Source: Congeria kusceri (taxonomy: Eukaryota > Mollusca > Bivalvia > Myida > Dreissenidae). From it: a DNA stretch of 64,000 nt. Shown one piece after another: positions 13,901 through 25,100 of this stretch. The translations under genes and the position numbers were made by a program. The notes beneath the pieces were generated by a model. That model was given only the letters and a program-made list of their open reading frames with translations. It did not search any database and was not told where the DNA came from. The stretch lies in NCBI GenBank assembly GCA_027627225.1, contig CM051028.1:23556364-23620363 (forward strand), written 5' to 3'. Position 1 is the stretch's first letter. Every line of letters begins with the position of its first letter.

Positions 13901-16696
13901 AAAATCAATTAAAATTCACGAAAATGAAAATTATTAATAATTATCTTTTTATATAGCAAACATAAATAATCTAACCAGATTTTCAATTATGATGCATTAA
14001 ATGTTACCATTTCACTTTCAGGAATAATAAAAAATATTGGTGGTAACAGTTTTTACATTTGATTAATTAAACTTACAATTCAACAGAAATGTTACAATTG
14101 ATGCACACATTTCAAAATATACTGAACCAAAATTTTTTTTTTCGCAAAGTTGGAAAGTATATAATTTTTTAATGACTTACGATTGAATTGATTTTACCGA
14201 GATCTTCTGTTTGTTGTATAAGTTTGTCTAAGGAATCTAACTGGTCGATTTTGCAAAGTAGAACGATTTAACAATAACCACATGTATTTATGTGTGTACA
14301 TCTCTTACGTAGCCGTGACTATTGGGCATGTACTTTACGAGTTTATTTTTGGTTCAGTATATATGTTTATGCTTTTACCAGTATATTAAATTAAAATATT
14401 TACTGAACAAAAAGCACAGGTCTAGAGTATAGTATGGTAGCACTATCATATTTCTCCATACTAAACACTAAGAGGCGCCAAGCTACAGGATGAACAGTTG
14501 TTCGCTGTCTAGCAAGCAATTTGTTGGGTACATGAATATATCTTAAATATGAGACAGAACATTATTGACAGTAGCTAGAAGTGTCAGTTTTACTCAGATT
14601 TAAAAATAATAATCTTTATTATTTTCAATTGCAAGTTTAAAGGTGGAAGTACAGACTAATTTGTACACTGTTATGTAAAGATATAACATTTATTATCTTC
14701 AATCACACCGGTACTGTAGAAGATGCAACATTACAAACTCCTAAATCTAGTTTTGTTAATCATAAACTGCTATTTGCATAAAATAGATTAATACATAATC
14801 ATTACGCACTAAGTAAATAAATCTGATTTAACACGTAATTTTACAGATTGATATTAGTCTCTCCCATATTACAGGTAGAACCTGCAACAATGAGGTGAAA
14901 TGTCTCCTTCCCTACCCCTGCTTACCCACATACTACTTACATCCATGACCTAAATGTAAACAAAACAGACATATAAAAAATGTCTTCTTCCCTACCCCTG
15001 CTTACCCATATGCGGTACCCAACTGGTTAAAAATACTACTTACACGCATGACCTAAATGTAAACAAAACAGACATATAAACATTTATACAATTCAAAAAC
15101 AAAGACGTACATGACTTACATGTACTCTAAAGAATAGCATATTATGTATTAAGAAAAGGCAAAATGGAAAACAATACAACATGCATCGCACACCATTGGG
15201 AATGGGCACAGTACCCATTAGATAGGAATTTTTCTCATTACAAATTCTCACATATTGGAAAATATCATGAAGAGTTGAATAGATGGTGTTTACATAATTT
15301 TGAGAGTTCTAGTTATAGTAGTCTACTGTGGACAGGTTGAGGTAAAATCATTCATGTTGTTGGAAATTTTCTTCTTTAGAATCCCTTCTGAAAGGAAATG
15401 TAAGTGGGTAAGATTACATAATTATGGTAGCATATGACTTGGGTATGGCTCATTTGTTGTTGTTTTCATGTGTATGTGTATCAATAAGAGAAATATGCAC
15501 AGTAAGGCTCAAGTTAAACAAAAACTCTTACTAGGGGTAATCCATCCAGGCAGTAACCACAGCTTACATTCTTTTAAACTTCACAACCCAGTCAGTACAC
15601 TTTAACTGCATCATTGTATGTTAGCTCAACAGCAAAGCTGTTGGACATGGGCTATATTCACTATACTCATTTTCTCTTTACCTTTTGAGAGTTAAACTCT
15701 CACTCTGAGCCATTGTTAAATTTTCCAGCTCCCTGAACTTTGCAAGATCTCTTCTCACTTCTCCATCACCCTTGAGCTAAACCCCCTTCATGCTCTGTTC
15801 CCTTACGACCAAATGGGAGTTTGACTAAGTTGACTTCAACACCATTGACGTTAGTAGCGGTTACCTATCCAGGCAGTAACCACGGCTGACATTGCTTAAC
15901 TTCACAATGCAGTCAGTACATTTTAACCACATCACTAAAAAGACTGTTGAAAGTGACTTTATTCACTATTCAATTTTTTTCATGATTTTCAGCATTGAGT
16001 GACTGAATCTGATGAAAGTTGACCTGGAGTAGACACATGTTCTTCAAGAAAAATTTCCAAGAAACTACTTGGAGTCAGTCTGCATTAACCATCTCAGCTG
16101 TGTAGTTTTGTGGTAGGCATGACATAGAGTAGAATGCCAGTGTTTTTTTTCACCTTTGAGGGAAAGTTTGCGGGGCTCTTTAGGCGGGGAATTTTAGATT
16201 TTCGTTAGATTATGCACAAACTTGGTTTGATAAAAAAATTGCTGAGATTATTTACGAACATTCCTCTTAGTCAATTTTTGTCCGATTTTGGTCAAGTTTT
16301 TTTCAAAATAAAGGTTACATTATGAGGGGACTTTTAAGGTTGATAGAGGGGAAAATGCGTAATTTTTTGCCCAGGGCTTACAAGTATATTTATGCGTTAT
16401 GGTAAAATTAGTTTAAATTAATCAAAAACTTATTCAATACAATTTGCTCAGTTTTAAACATACTGCATTAACGTGGTATTTATCTTCCATATATTAATGA
16501 AAAATTCACTGAATTATAGCTTGTGTAACTTATTAAATAACTACTGTACTATACATAGGTTTAAAACTATTTATTCCATAACATTCGAAAGCAATTGTCC
16601 GAATGAAAAACAACGTGGTGAAGAAATGACAATAAATAAGCGGAATTTTTTCTCAAATGCAAAATAAAAAATTGCGCTACTTACTGAAGAAGACAT
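4818..16696 (-). CDS. UGP2: UDP-glucose pyrophosphorylase (UGP2-like), first three coding exons; gene continues off the left edge
   Basis: Three exons read on the minus strand. Exon 1 is the start codon at 16696-16694 plus three serine codons ending before a GTAAGT donor at 16684. Exon 2 is 8513-8644 (44 codons, acceptor ATTACAG). Exon 3 is 4818-4922 (35 codons, acceptor TTTCTAG, donor GTAAGT). All join in phase 0. Exon 3 contains KLFHRYL and PSVDWEKL, which match the conserved N-terminal KLFHRFL...GPSVDWGKI stretch of animal UTP-glucose-1-phosphate uridylyltransferase. Exon 2 (LRKIANTVSGNKE) fits the helix before it. The enzyme makes UDP-glucose from UTP and glucose-1-phosphate in the cytosol. 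The catalytic nucleotide-binding part is not in the window, so activity cannot be judged. Exon 1 is the weakest assignment: four codons, supported by phase and donor only. Introns of about 3.6 and 8 kb are filled with repeats. Confidence 0.8.
4998..5650. mobile_element. Tandem-core element with G-rich inverted ends
   Basis: The left end TATGCCCCCCCGACTTG and right end AGAAGGGGGGCATA are inverted. Inside are about two and a half units of roughly 170 bp, recognisable by CGTTCTCTAGATATCCTGCG and CCCTGTGACCTTGA. A run of ACCGACC repeats precedes the right end. The layout resembles the 'pearl'/HINE-type elements of bivalves, known for tandem cores of about 160 bp. That assignment is from memory. 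Confidence 0.65.
5745..6415. repeat. Tandem-core repeat, about 155-bp units
   Basis: At least three to four diverged units carry AGAGCCATAACTCCGCCC, CACTTGGTACTGATCAATCC and AATTCCAGCCAGTGGTTACG. The borders (TATGTCTCCCCCTATG and AACGTGGGGGGCAAAAT) are weakly inverted, suggesting the same element type as 4998-5650 but a different family. Confidence 0.65.
6416..8089. other. UGP2 intron 2 sequence without recognised gene
   Basis: AT-rich DNA. The open frames at 6331-6864 and 6964-7269 have no conserved motif, and I see no exon borders with protein support. Confidence 0.35.
8090..8347 (+). CDS. Doubtful 85-residue open frame inside UGP2 intron 2
   Basis: A single ATG-started frame of 85 residues on the strand opposite UGP2. 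The second half is polar and acidic (FEENETKTETGIPTPK). No family is recognised, no splice sites or poly(A) signal were identified, and it could be chance. It is listed because it is the only uninterrupted frame in this intron with balanced composition. Confidence 0.15.
   Translation: MYTLSFLKNKSLIYRLPVLQTIKLLAHIGKLELCLPKSPLQNDPQRFEMSDKILEMPFEENETKTETGIPTPKATRNLQPIQSQN
8513..8644 (-). CDS. UGP2: UGP2 exon 2
   Basis: This is a 132-nt exon in phase 0 on both sides. It opens with TGFVKGHRRISSDVEF and ends GNKE before a GTGGGT donor. The high lysine, arginine and glutamate content predicts a helical N-terminal arm, as in animal UGP2. It joins exon 3 in frame. Confidence 0.75.
9305..9412. repeat. 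Short tandem repeat, about 22-26 bp unit
   Basis: Four diverged copies of GAAATTTTAGTAGCCAATTA run in a row. Confidence 0.7.
9640..9860. repeat. Fragments of bivalve-type interspersed repeats
   Basis: Two motifs that I recall as edges of common bivalve repeats occur here: ACAAGAGCTGTCAGAGGAGG (near 9642) and ACAAGAGGGCCATGATGGCC (near 9810). No open frame is associated with them. The element starting at 9810 may extend to the tandem array ending near 12250, but I cannot prove they are one unit. Confidence 0.45.
10224..10523 (+). mobile_element. tRNA-derived SINE, family 1, copy 1
   Basis: It opens with a tRNA-like head: box A CTAGCTCAGTTGGTAGAG and box B GAGTTCGAGCCCCAG. A conserved body (ACGGCCATTCTCCCCCTAC, GTGTGAGTATGTTAACTGAC) follows, then an AAACAAACAAAC tail. 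Copies at 33085-33386 and 51610-51920 share head, body and tail. The head is not listed as a functional tRNA gene because the acceptor stem is diverged and the body follows directly. Confidence 0.9.
10520..10865. repeat. Two-copy direct repeat, about 182-bp period
   Basis: Two copies begin CAAACTTTCCAAATGTACTC (near 10522 and 10704) and share AATTATAAATAACTATACAA. They are diverged by scattered substitutions. Confidence 0.8.
11640..12245. repeat. Tandem-core repeat, about 160-bp units
   Basis: About four units are marked by GCATAACTCTGTCAAAATAC, TTCCAAGTTTCAAGTGAA and AACTTTAACCAGAAAATCTA. The array ends with ACGACTAGTCAAGCTAAAAC. It is non-coding. Confidence 0.75.
12250..13490. other. UGP2 intron 1 sequence, no gene seen
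   Basis: AT-rich, with a T/A homopolymer run near 12820. The open frame at 13141-13347 on the minus strand has no recognisable domain. Confidence 0.35.
13494..13788. mobile_element. MITE with TTTCAGGTTAC-type ends, copy 1
   Basis: The left end TTTCAGGTAACCCGACCTAC and right end GGGGCATGTAACCTGAAAC are inverted. The body is T-rich and contains ATAAGTGTTTTGTTTTG. A second copy is at 27228-27518. It has no open frame and is inferred to be a non-autonomous DNA transposon. Confidence 0.8.
14895..15085. repeat. Direct repeat, two copies of about 85 bp
   Basis: CTTCCCTACCCCTGCTTACC and GACCTAAATGTAAACAAAAC each occur twice, about 90-110 bp apart. Confidence 0.8.
15535..15935. repeat. Spaced direct repeat of about 80 bp
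   Basis: ATCCAGGCAGTAACCACRGC followed by CAGTCAGTACA occurs at about 15545 and 15870, separated by unique sequence. Confidence 0.65.
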
Positions 16697-19108
16697 GATG
16701 CCTTTTAAGGCAGATATTGTTGTGAAGCAAAATGTTGAATCAAAAACTGCAATGCTGGAAAATTTATTGGCAATGTCAAATTGTTTTCGGGTTGTTGTTG
16801 ACCGAGTGACCTTCACCCAAGTGAAACGGTTACACTCAACCAACCAGCCCGCGACTGGTTCCGAGCATAGCTCTAATTAAATCCCTGCCGACATATCAAA
16901 CCACGTGATGATGATCGATTTAAATCTTCTAGAGATTATTTATGGTTTTAATTAGTTATTTTCTTTTTCTATTTTCATTATTGACTGCAAACGATATATA
17001 AAAAGTCCAATTATGTAGAAAATTACACTAATCTATTTTAGGATTTTAGGTAACATTTTCAGAAAATGAAAAGTTTCATTTTGTAAAAATATAACATGTC
17101 TCTTTCGTAAAATCGCCATAATTCAGTCTGTACAGCCATACTGTATAGGTGTGGTAGCCATATTGGAGAAAGGACTGTTTGTAGTTCTACGTGTAAATTG
17201 ATTTCATTTAAAGGAATTTGAAGTGTCATATTGAACAATTTAATAATTTAAAGGCAGATGTTTATCAGTGGTAAATTCATTAGATCTAAAATAGTCACAT
17301 TGGAAAGGATTGAGTTGCGGTCATGTAAGTAATTATAACTAATATATTATAAGATGTGACGAAATTGGTATTTAATTGATATTTGCATGGTCAATACCTT
17401 GTTTCCATCAGTAAAGTGTTCTGTAATTCACAATTACCGGTAATCTATTTTTGGAATATAGCCGATTGTAAGCGATTTTGTGACCTACGTACATATGTAA
17501 TTAACAGATATTCATGTCTCTATTATAATTAATATTAATTTTTTATTTTTAAAAAGATAAACCTTTTTTATGCCCCAATAGGGAACTTCGGAGGCATATA
17601 GTAATCGCATCGTCCGTCCGTCCGTCACGCTTCTTGTGCGGAGCATAACTCCATTAGTATTGAAGAGATTTAAATGAAATGAAACTTCATATAATGAAAG
17701 AGGACAATGAGAGGAAGTGCAGAGTAGAAGGTCCACAACTCTTTCTTCAATATTTACAAAGTTATTGCCCTTTGTTTCATTTTCTTGTGTGGAGCATATC
17801 TCTATTAGTATTGAAAGGATTCAAATGAAACTTCATTTAGTGATAGAGGACAATGAGAGGAAATGCAGAGCACAAGGACCACAACTCTTTCCTCAGTATT
17901 TACGGAGTAATTGCCCTTTGTTTTATTTCCTTATATGAAGCATTAATGTTCTTGTGCGGAGCATAACTCTATTAGTATTGAAGCGATTCAAATGAAACTT
18001 CATATAATTATAGACGACAATGAGAGCAAGTGCAGACCATAACTCTTTCTTATATATTTATGGAGTTATTGCCCTTTGTTGTTTTGTGTGTGCAGATAAT
18101 TACTACCTTAGTATTGAAGGAATTTAAAATAACACCACATATATTGATATAGAACATTGAGAGGAAGAGCAGAGTACAAGGACCATAACTCTGTCTTCAA
18201 TATTTATGAAGTTATTGTCCTTCAGTTAATTTTCTAGTGCAGTGCATAACTCCATTAGTATTGAAGTGATTGTAAATAAAACCACATATATTGATAGAGG
18301 ATGTTGAGAGGAAATGCAGAGTACAAGGACCATAACTCTTTTTGTAGGAAGCGTCATTTTTACCAACATGTAACTGACATTGTGTTGGCCTTCCTCAGAA
18401 AAGCATATGCTTCGTGGGGCATATGTCACATCCTGTGACAAGCCTTGTTGATATTAAGTGTACTATGAAATTCATTCGTCGATTGCAATAAAACCAACCG
18501 ACACAAATTTCTCCAATATTTGAATCAATGATATACACATCAAACTGAAAGTCAGCATTATAATGTTACATTCATGTCCGTGATATCTTTCATCAAAGGG
18601 GCATATCGTCGTATATTTGGTTAAATAACGAGTCATGCACACTTAGTGCTATTTGTAATATCTCATGCATGCATATTAAATAAAGGATCACATACATGAA
18701 TTTGTTTGATCGGAGGACAGGCGGTGCGCTCCCGGTTTTTGCCGCATCAGATATTTGGAAATAACATTTGGTTGGGATGTGGTAATACACACTGCTTCCA
18801 GATGCAGAGAAAGATTTGGAGCACAATAGCTGGGTGCTGCGCCCTGTTCCTTTTCGGTCCCGTCATCCTGCTGCCCCTCATGGCTGGTCAACAGAAGAAA
18901 ATGTTGAATAACTAAATTTAAACTGACACGGACCATGTTTTTTTTTTAATAAGAAGCATGAACAGGCACACACCGTATTAATTAGATATAGCAAGCACAT
19001 AGCAAGCAATTACACAATGCCAAAGAACTGCTCTAGCTGTCTCTCCTCGGCCTCTTTTTAGCAGCACCCTATTTGAACCTTTCTTGATTTCAAAGCTTTG
19101 TTTTTCAG
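16697..19108. promoter_or_regulatory. Shared upstream region between UGP2 and STAT
   Basis: UGP2 exon 1 (minus) and STAT coding exon 1 (plus) point away from each other, so both promoters, and at least one STAT non-coding exon, should lie here or nearby. No TATA box or CpG-rich block stands out clearly. About 850 bp of it is the tandem-core element at 17570-18430. The role is inferred from gene orientation alone. Confidence 0.35.
17570..18430. mobile_element. Tandem-core element with TGCCCC inverted ends
   Basis: The left end TATGCCCCAATAGGGAACTT and right end CTTCGTGGGGCATATG are inverted. About five units of 150-170 bp repeat GAGCATAACTCCATTAGTAT and ATAGAGGACAATGAGAGGAA. A CCGTCCGTCCGTC run follows the left end. 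The frames across it are periodic artefacts. Confidence 0.75.
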
Positions 19109-22100
19109 TAGCCACTCAATATGGCAACGTCGGGTCAGTGCAGCAGTGTGCTGAAATTTTTAAAGCAGGTAAGATAAATTAAATTGATTGTTAGAGTTTG
19201 AGCGCAATTAATATTATAACTACGATTTCCTGTTCTCTCTGTTTATTGTAGGCATAGCAAGGTAAAATTACGTTCCGTTCATCCCCGTAGATATCAGTTC
19301 GGTTTGTCATATACTGGGGAACCTATTCACAGAAACTTTTTGGCAATGAAGTCTTCTTGAATGGTTCACGTGAAACATTTGTTCCGCCCTTGTGTTCATA
19401 TTAACTGTGTACATATATCATTAATGCCCTGTTTATAATATATGCACAGGGAACTGGCTTATTTGTATACTAAATACTGTTATACTATAGTATAATATTA
19501 TATAGTATACCAAACGAGCCCTTTCCCTGTGTTTATATGTGCTAATTTGTAGCAGTTCCTTTGTCTAAATTAAGGTTTCAAGTCAACAATGAGCACACAT
19601 ACTTTTACCATAATGCGTCATTTTTTTAAATGTTCCTTACCAGATCATAACGAGCCCCATTCTTATACCAGTATGTTAGAAGGTAGCGGCAAAGAATGTT
19701 GCAAAGTATATATATCCTCTGGAGCATTCTTTTAGCACGACGGCGATCAGATTGAAAGAGATGTGTATTTCAAATGGAAGGACTTGCTGCAAGACATTGG
19801 GTTCGAGGAAACATTTCGCTCTGAACATGACGAATGGTTTCAGTCCTGCTACAGGTTGGTGTCTTGTACATAGGACACGTACACGGCTGACAGTGTGGAA
19901 ACTTAGTCGTATTTATTAAATACATTCCGAGACTCTTTAACTATTTTGTTGAGACTGTCTTAGTCTTGTCATTAACGTATTTCTGAAGATGTGGTTTGGC
20001 TCTTTTCCACGCGTTTGCCAAACATGTTCACCGGAGCGCACTATATATTAGTGTTGTTAATCAGTGTCAGAAATTTTAGTCGATTAATCAGCAACAAGTT
20101 ATGACTAAATAACCGATTAATCAGGATTATTGAAAGTAAAGGACCATGGACTGCAACGTTTCAATGATTTACATTGTTTTATTTAGTTTCGCAATGTGTC
20201 TGATTTATATAGAAATTGTGAAGGAAATAGGCACAAAACATGTGTGTTTTAAATATATTTTGTTAAATGCATTATCCTACTAACCCGCTGGAGGCATCTT
20301 CCATTTAAGAACATAAAATTTCCGTCAAAATAGCTCCCAAAGAATTTTTTTCGTTTATATAAAAAAAATGCATTTTTTTTAATTTAGAGGATAAGATTGC
20401 TATTATACTAAGACAAAATCATGAAAATAAAAATTCTAGCTGACTTTTTTAAAATTTAAATCACATTTTAAATTTTATGTTGCTAATGTCATAATTTGAC
20501 AGAATATTTGACGGATATTTTTATGTTCCCAATTTTTAAAAAGTTAAAAATTTAAGCGTTCCCATTTTTGTAATAATCAACATTTATCCAAAGTAACAAA
20601 AGATTGAAAACTGTATGTAAAGGAAGTACTATCTCTGCATAGAACATGTCAGATACTGATTTATTCAACTTCAATGGTGTTGCTAATGTAATTTTTTGAC
20701 AGAACAAATTGTTGCTAAAATCATATTTTGACGGAACATATTGTTGCTTAAAACATTTTTTGACGGAACAAGTGTTTGCTTACATCATCTTTGACAGAAA
20801 TGTAGATTGTAATAAACAGTTTTGCAACACAAAGATGCCATTGTGTATTTTGCATTAATTAGCATGTGTGGGCGCTTGCTGTGTGTATATATATATTACT
20901 TATATTGTGTGTATTCTCCTGTTGTATGCACCTATTGGCTATTAACACCCCTCGGTAGTATGCTAACCTGCATAGTAACATATCTGCATGGGTGGTGGTT
21001 TCCTCATTACCATTTTAGCCACTAACCAGGCAACCAAAGAGGTCTTGGACCTGGGGGTTCAGGTTAGGAACAGGTAACAGCATGTACAAAATGTTCAAAA
21101 AAATCATGTACATACTGGCATACAAGATAGTCTTCAGTTGCACTGCTTCTTTATTGTCCGTGATGATTACCTGTATCTGCACAGAATGCCTTAACCCACC
21201 TTAGGCTCAATTGTAGGACACAATAGTGGGAGGCAGGCATGTTTTATTTTGTCATTCAAAATAAACAAGCAATAAAAACATGTTCTGTTTCACACAGCAA
21301 GATTGCTATTGTTTTTAATACTCCGCTCAGATGGAAGGAAATTGATGCCTGCCTCCAACTTTGTACGCACTTAGGATATCTTGTACACAACAATATGCCA
21401 TGATAATGTACATGTAGTTATATATCTGTAAAACTTTTATTAGCGAATTACTGCATATACAGTAAATGGCTATTAAGGTGAAACTTTATCAGATGCATAG
21501 TTGCATGTACACAGTAACTGGCTAGGGTTAACTTAACAATTAACAAACATTGTTCGTAAAATTTTATCCGAATAACAACAGTCTTCTTCAGTTTAGATAG
21601 AAATATCACTATTTCAAATAGAAATATCACTGATCAATCAGTTTTACAAAGTTCTTCTACATTTTCAATGATGTTTTTCACATCTTCACAATGTTTACAA
21701 GAAAACAAATCTCAAACTGTTACAAGTAAAGTTTTCAAAGAGCAAACAAGTAAAATATGTATATTATTTACTTGAACACATTCAAAATTAACAGTCAAAA
21801 CACTGACCATAAACTGTTCTAGGCAATCATACACTATGAATTACAATGGGGTGCAAAAGCTCCAGTCATCTTGTCTGCCCTTCTGGTGGGCTTACAAGTT
21901 GTCACTGTACATCAAACACTCAAAATTTGTAGTAAAGTCTGGAACCATGCATAGACAGTAAAGGTTCAGACAATCGTTTTATAATATCCTCCCAACAAAC
22001 AAAGAATGAGTTTTCCTCCAATGTCCATAATTGTTGTTTTGCTTTCTTCTCGTAGAACTGGACCCACAATCCATAGATTTTCTCCTCTTTGTGCAGCTTT

Positions 22101-25100
22101 GGGCTTTGAACCACCTGCAAATGATGTACAATCAATAACTCGTTGCACCAATGACACAATCTATCAAAGAGGTCAGACTGAACGAATCAAATATATTTCC
22201 AAGTATTCACAACTGGTAATGAAGTCAAGCTGATTGACATTCAAATATTTGCTTCATATCATCATCATCAATTTTAACAGGAAGAAAACACTTGCACATA
22301 CACATATATAAACAAATAATATTTGCACATTAAAAGGCAACTGCTGCATCTGAATCAGCAGTATACATGTGGGTGACAGTGGCTATATAAATAATTTAAT
22401 AACATATATTCATCAAATACATATCTTCATGAAATAAATGTTATATGACGGGGGCTTGAACTTATGTTGTATGGCTGGGGATTGAACTCATACATTCCAG
22501 AGATTTATGTCTGATTGCAGATCTGATATGTCAGCAAGAGTGCTAAAGTGGGGGTTGAGTTTTAACACATGTATTTAATGTGCTGAACAAAAAAAGTTTG
22601 ACATACAGCTAACAAACTTGTATGTTATAGAAACATAACTTCCAAACGAAACACAAAATATACAGAACAATACAGTCAAGCCTGGCAAAAAAGGCTAAAC
22701 AAAGGTAATGCATTGAATAACAAAGCCAGTCTTTACTGCTATTTACTTGGAAAATAATGTACATTTGAAGAAGCATTTTTTGTTAGATTGCATTGCCTTT
22801 GTTTTTGTGTACTGAATTTGACCAAACATGTTCAAACATTAATACTTACAACAGCATTAAAACTTTCTGAACCATTTCTGATTAAAAGGTTAGTTCCAAC
22901 AGGATACCTGCATAGAAAGTTGTTGAAATGTATACACTTTCAGCCAAAAAAATCCAAAATGAGCATGTTTTTAAGAACTTTAAAGACTGCTATCAATTGG
23001 ACACAGAGAAATGGCCTGGCAGAGGATCAATTCTATGACTCTCAAATTAAAGGCAAGTGCACTTGTAAACCACTTTCATAGGGTGGGTATACAAAGAGAA
23101 AAATTGTAATTTACTATTCCTAGTTTACCTTTGTTCGGCAGCTTGTATACTACTGTCAGCCATCAAGCGGTCAGCCAAAGCATTGGCACTAGTCTTCAAA
23201 CGCTCGGAGTCACTGAAAACAAACAAGTTTTTTTATATGTTAAGTGTACTTAAGTATTCCAACACATATAAATAAGACATTTTCATATGCATGCCTGCAA
23301 ACTTTTGGAAACACAACTTAAGCATGAGAAAATAGAAAGCATGATGTAGTAGGCAAGTTATTTATAGTTTACCTTTGCTCAGCAGCTTGTATACCACTGT
23401 CGGCCATCAAACTGTCGGCCATAGCATTGGCACTAGTCTTCAAACGCTCGGAGTCACTGAAAACAAACAAGTTTTTTTTATATGTTAAGTGTACTTAAGT
23501 ATTCCAACACATATAAATAAGACATTTTCATATGCATGCCTGCAAACTTTTGGAAACACAACTTAAACATGAGAAAATAGAAAGCATGATGTAGTAGGCA
23601 AGTTATTTATAGTTTACCTTTGCTCAGCAGCTTGTATACCACTGTCGGCCATCAAACTGTCGGCCATAGAATTGGCACTAGTCTTCAAACGCTCGGAGTC
23701 ACTGAAAACAAACAAGGCAGGAAACAAACGTAAATACATCCCTTATCTACAGCTTTAGTTATGGTCAATATTTTCCTCATTTTCATTTAACATTTGTTAA
23801 TATTTTAGGCATTTGAACAACATATTGTGAACAGGAAAGACAAGTCTTTAACTCCAGATTTAGGCATGATAGGCTACTTGTCAGTTGTATAAATTTAGTA
23901 GTTGTATACCTTGAAACTGACTGGCCTGCTTCAACATCTTCATGCATATCAACATCAGGTATCACTGCATGTCCATTTAGTTCTTTGTAGTTCAGATATG
24001 TCCAACTACCAGCAAAAGTGCTAGAGTCCAGTTCAAACAGATCTTTGTCTTCTTCAAACAAGTTCTCGACAAGTGATCCACTGCAGGGAACTGTGGTGTT
24101 CACTACTGGTACGAAGTGATTGGGTATCCAATTACTTGCAGTCATGTCTTGCCTGGTAGAAGACCACATGATATTGCCAATCCCTGAACCATCATCTCGC
24201 CTGGGAATTATCAATCTGTTCAATGTGGTGCTGTATAATTCCGATCCCAAATGAGGGTATGTTGAAAACAATTGACAATGTAATACCGAGCTAAGAGCAA
24301 ATATGTGCCAAACACCCATGTATGTTTTGTCATTACAGGCCTCCCTTACTTCCTTTTTATATATAGTTCTTGGTACCAACCGTGTTTCAGGGATGTAATG
24401 TTCAGAAAACATTGCGTAAGTCTTTACAAGCTGCCGTGCTTCTTTTTCAAGATGAACTGCCCCCCTTTGAAGGTGCTCAACACTCAAATATAGATCTATG
24501 TTTCTCACCATTTCGATGACAATTCTGCAACGTATTTCAGTGTGATGATCTTCGTCCCCAAATGCCAAAATGCTCCCTGATCGTGGTAGGCAATTTCCAT
24601 CTCCCTGAACACATACTGGTAATTTTCCCAATGTTGCGTCAATGGTCTGATTGTCAAAAGGCTGTTCATGTGCCAATCTGTTAACTTTAAACCCATGACT
24701 AACTACACTGATGTCAGGGTTGATATTAATGTCTCCGTATAGTTCTCGTACCTCCTCCTCTATTGTAGGCATTATGATCTGCAAATCATCAAAGGACTCG
24801 CACTGACACAGTTTATTCAAGAGCATTTGAAAGTAGTCTTGCCTTGAATATGTAAGAGGATTATTGAATGGAGAGATTCCAAATATTTCTGACTTTTATT
24901 TGCATGAATTTCCTCTGAGGTTACTTCTGGTACTGCAGGGTTGGCAACATTCTCCTCTGTGTTTGTAACGGTCACTTCATTTCGTTGCAGTTGTTTCTCT
25001 TCATACTTTTCTACATATTTCCTATTTAAACAGTTTGCCAAGTCCCCTGATTCACATTTCTTGCAAAAACAGGACAAACTCCGTACTCTTAACAAACCTG

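Noticed and set aside
18593..18936. Overlapping frames on both strands with FLFGPVILLPLMAG
   Set aside because: No splice context, no conserved motif, and frames open on both strands at once. They could belong to an untranslated STAT exon but there is no support for coding.
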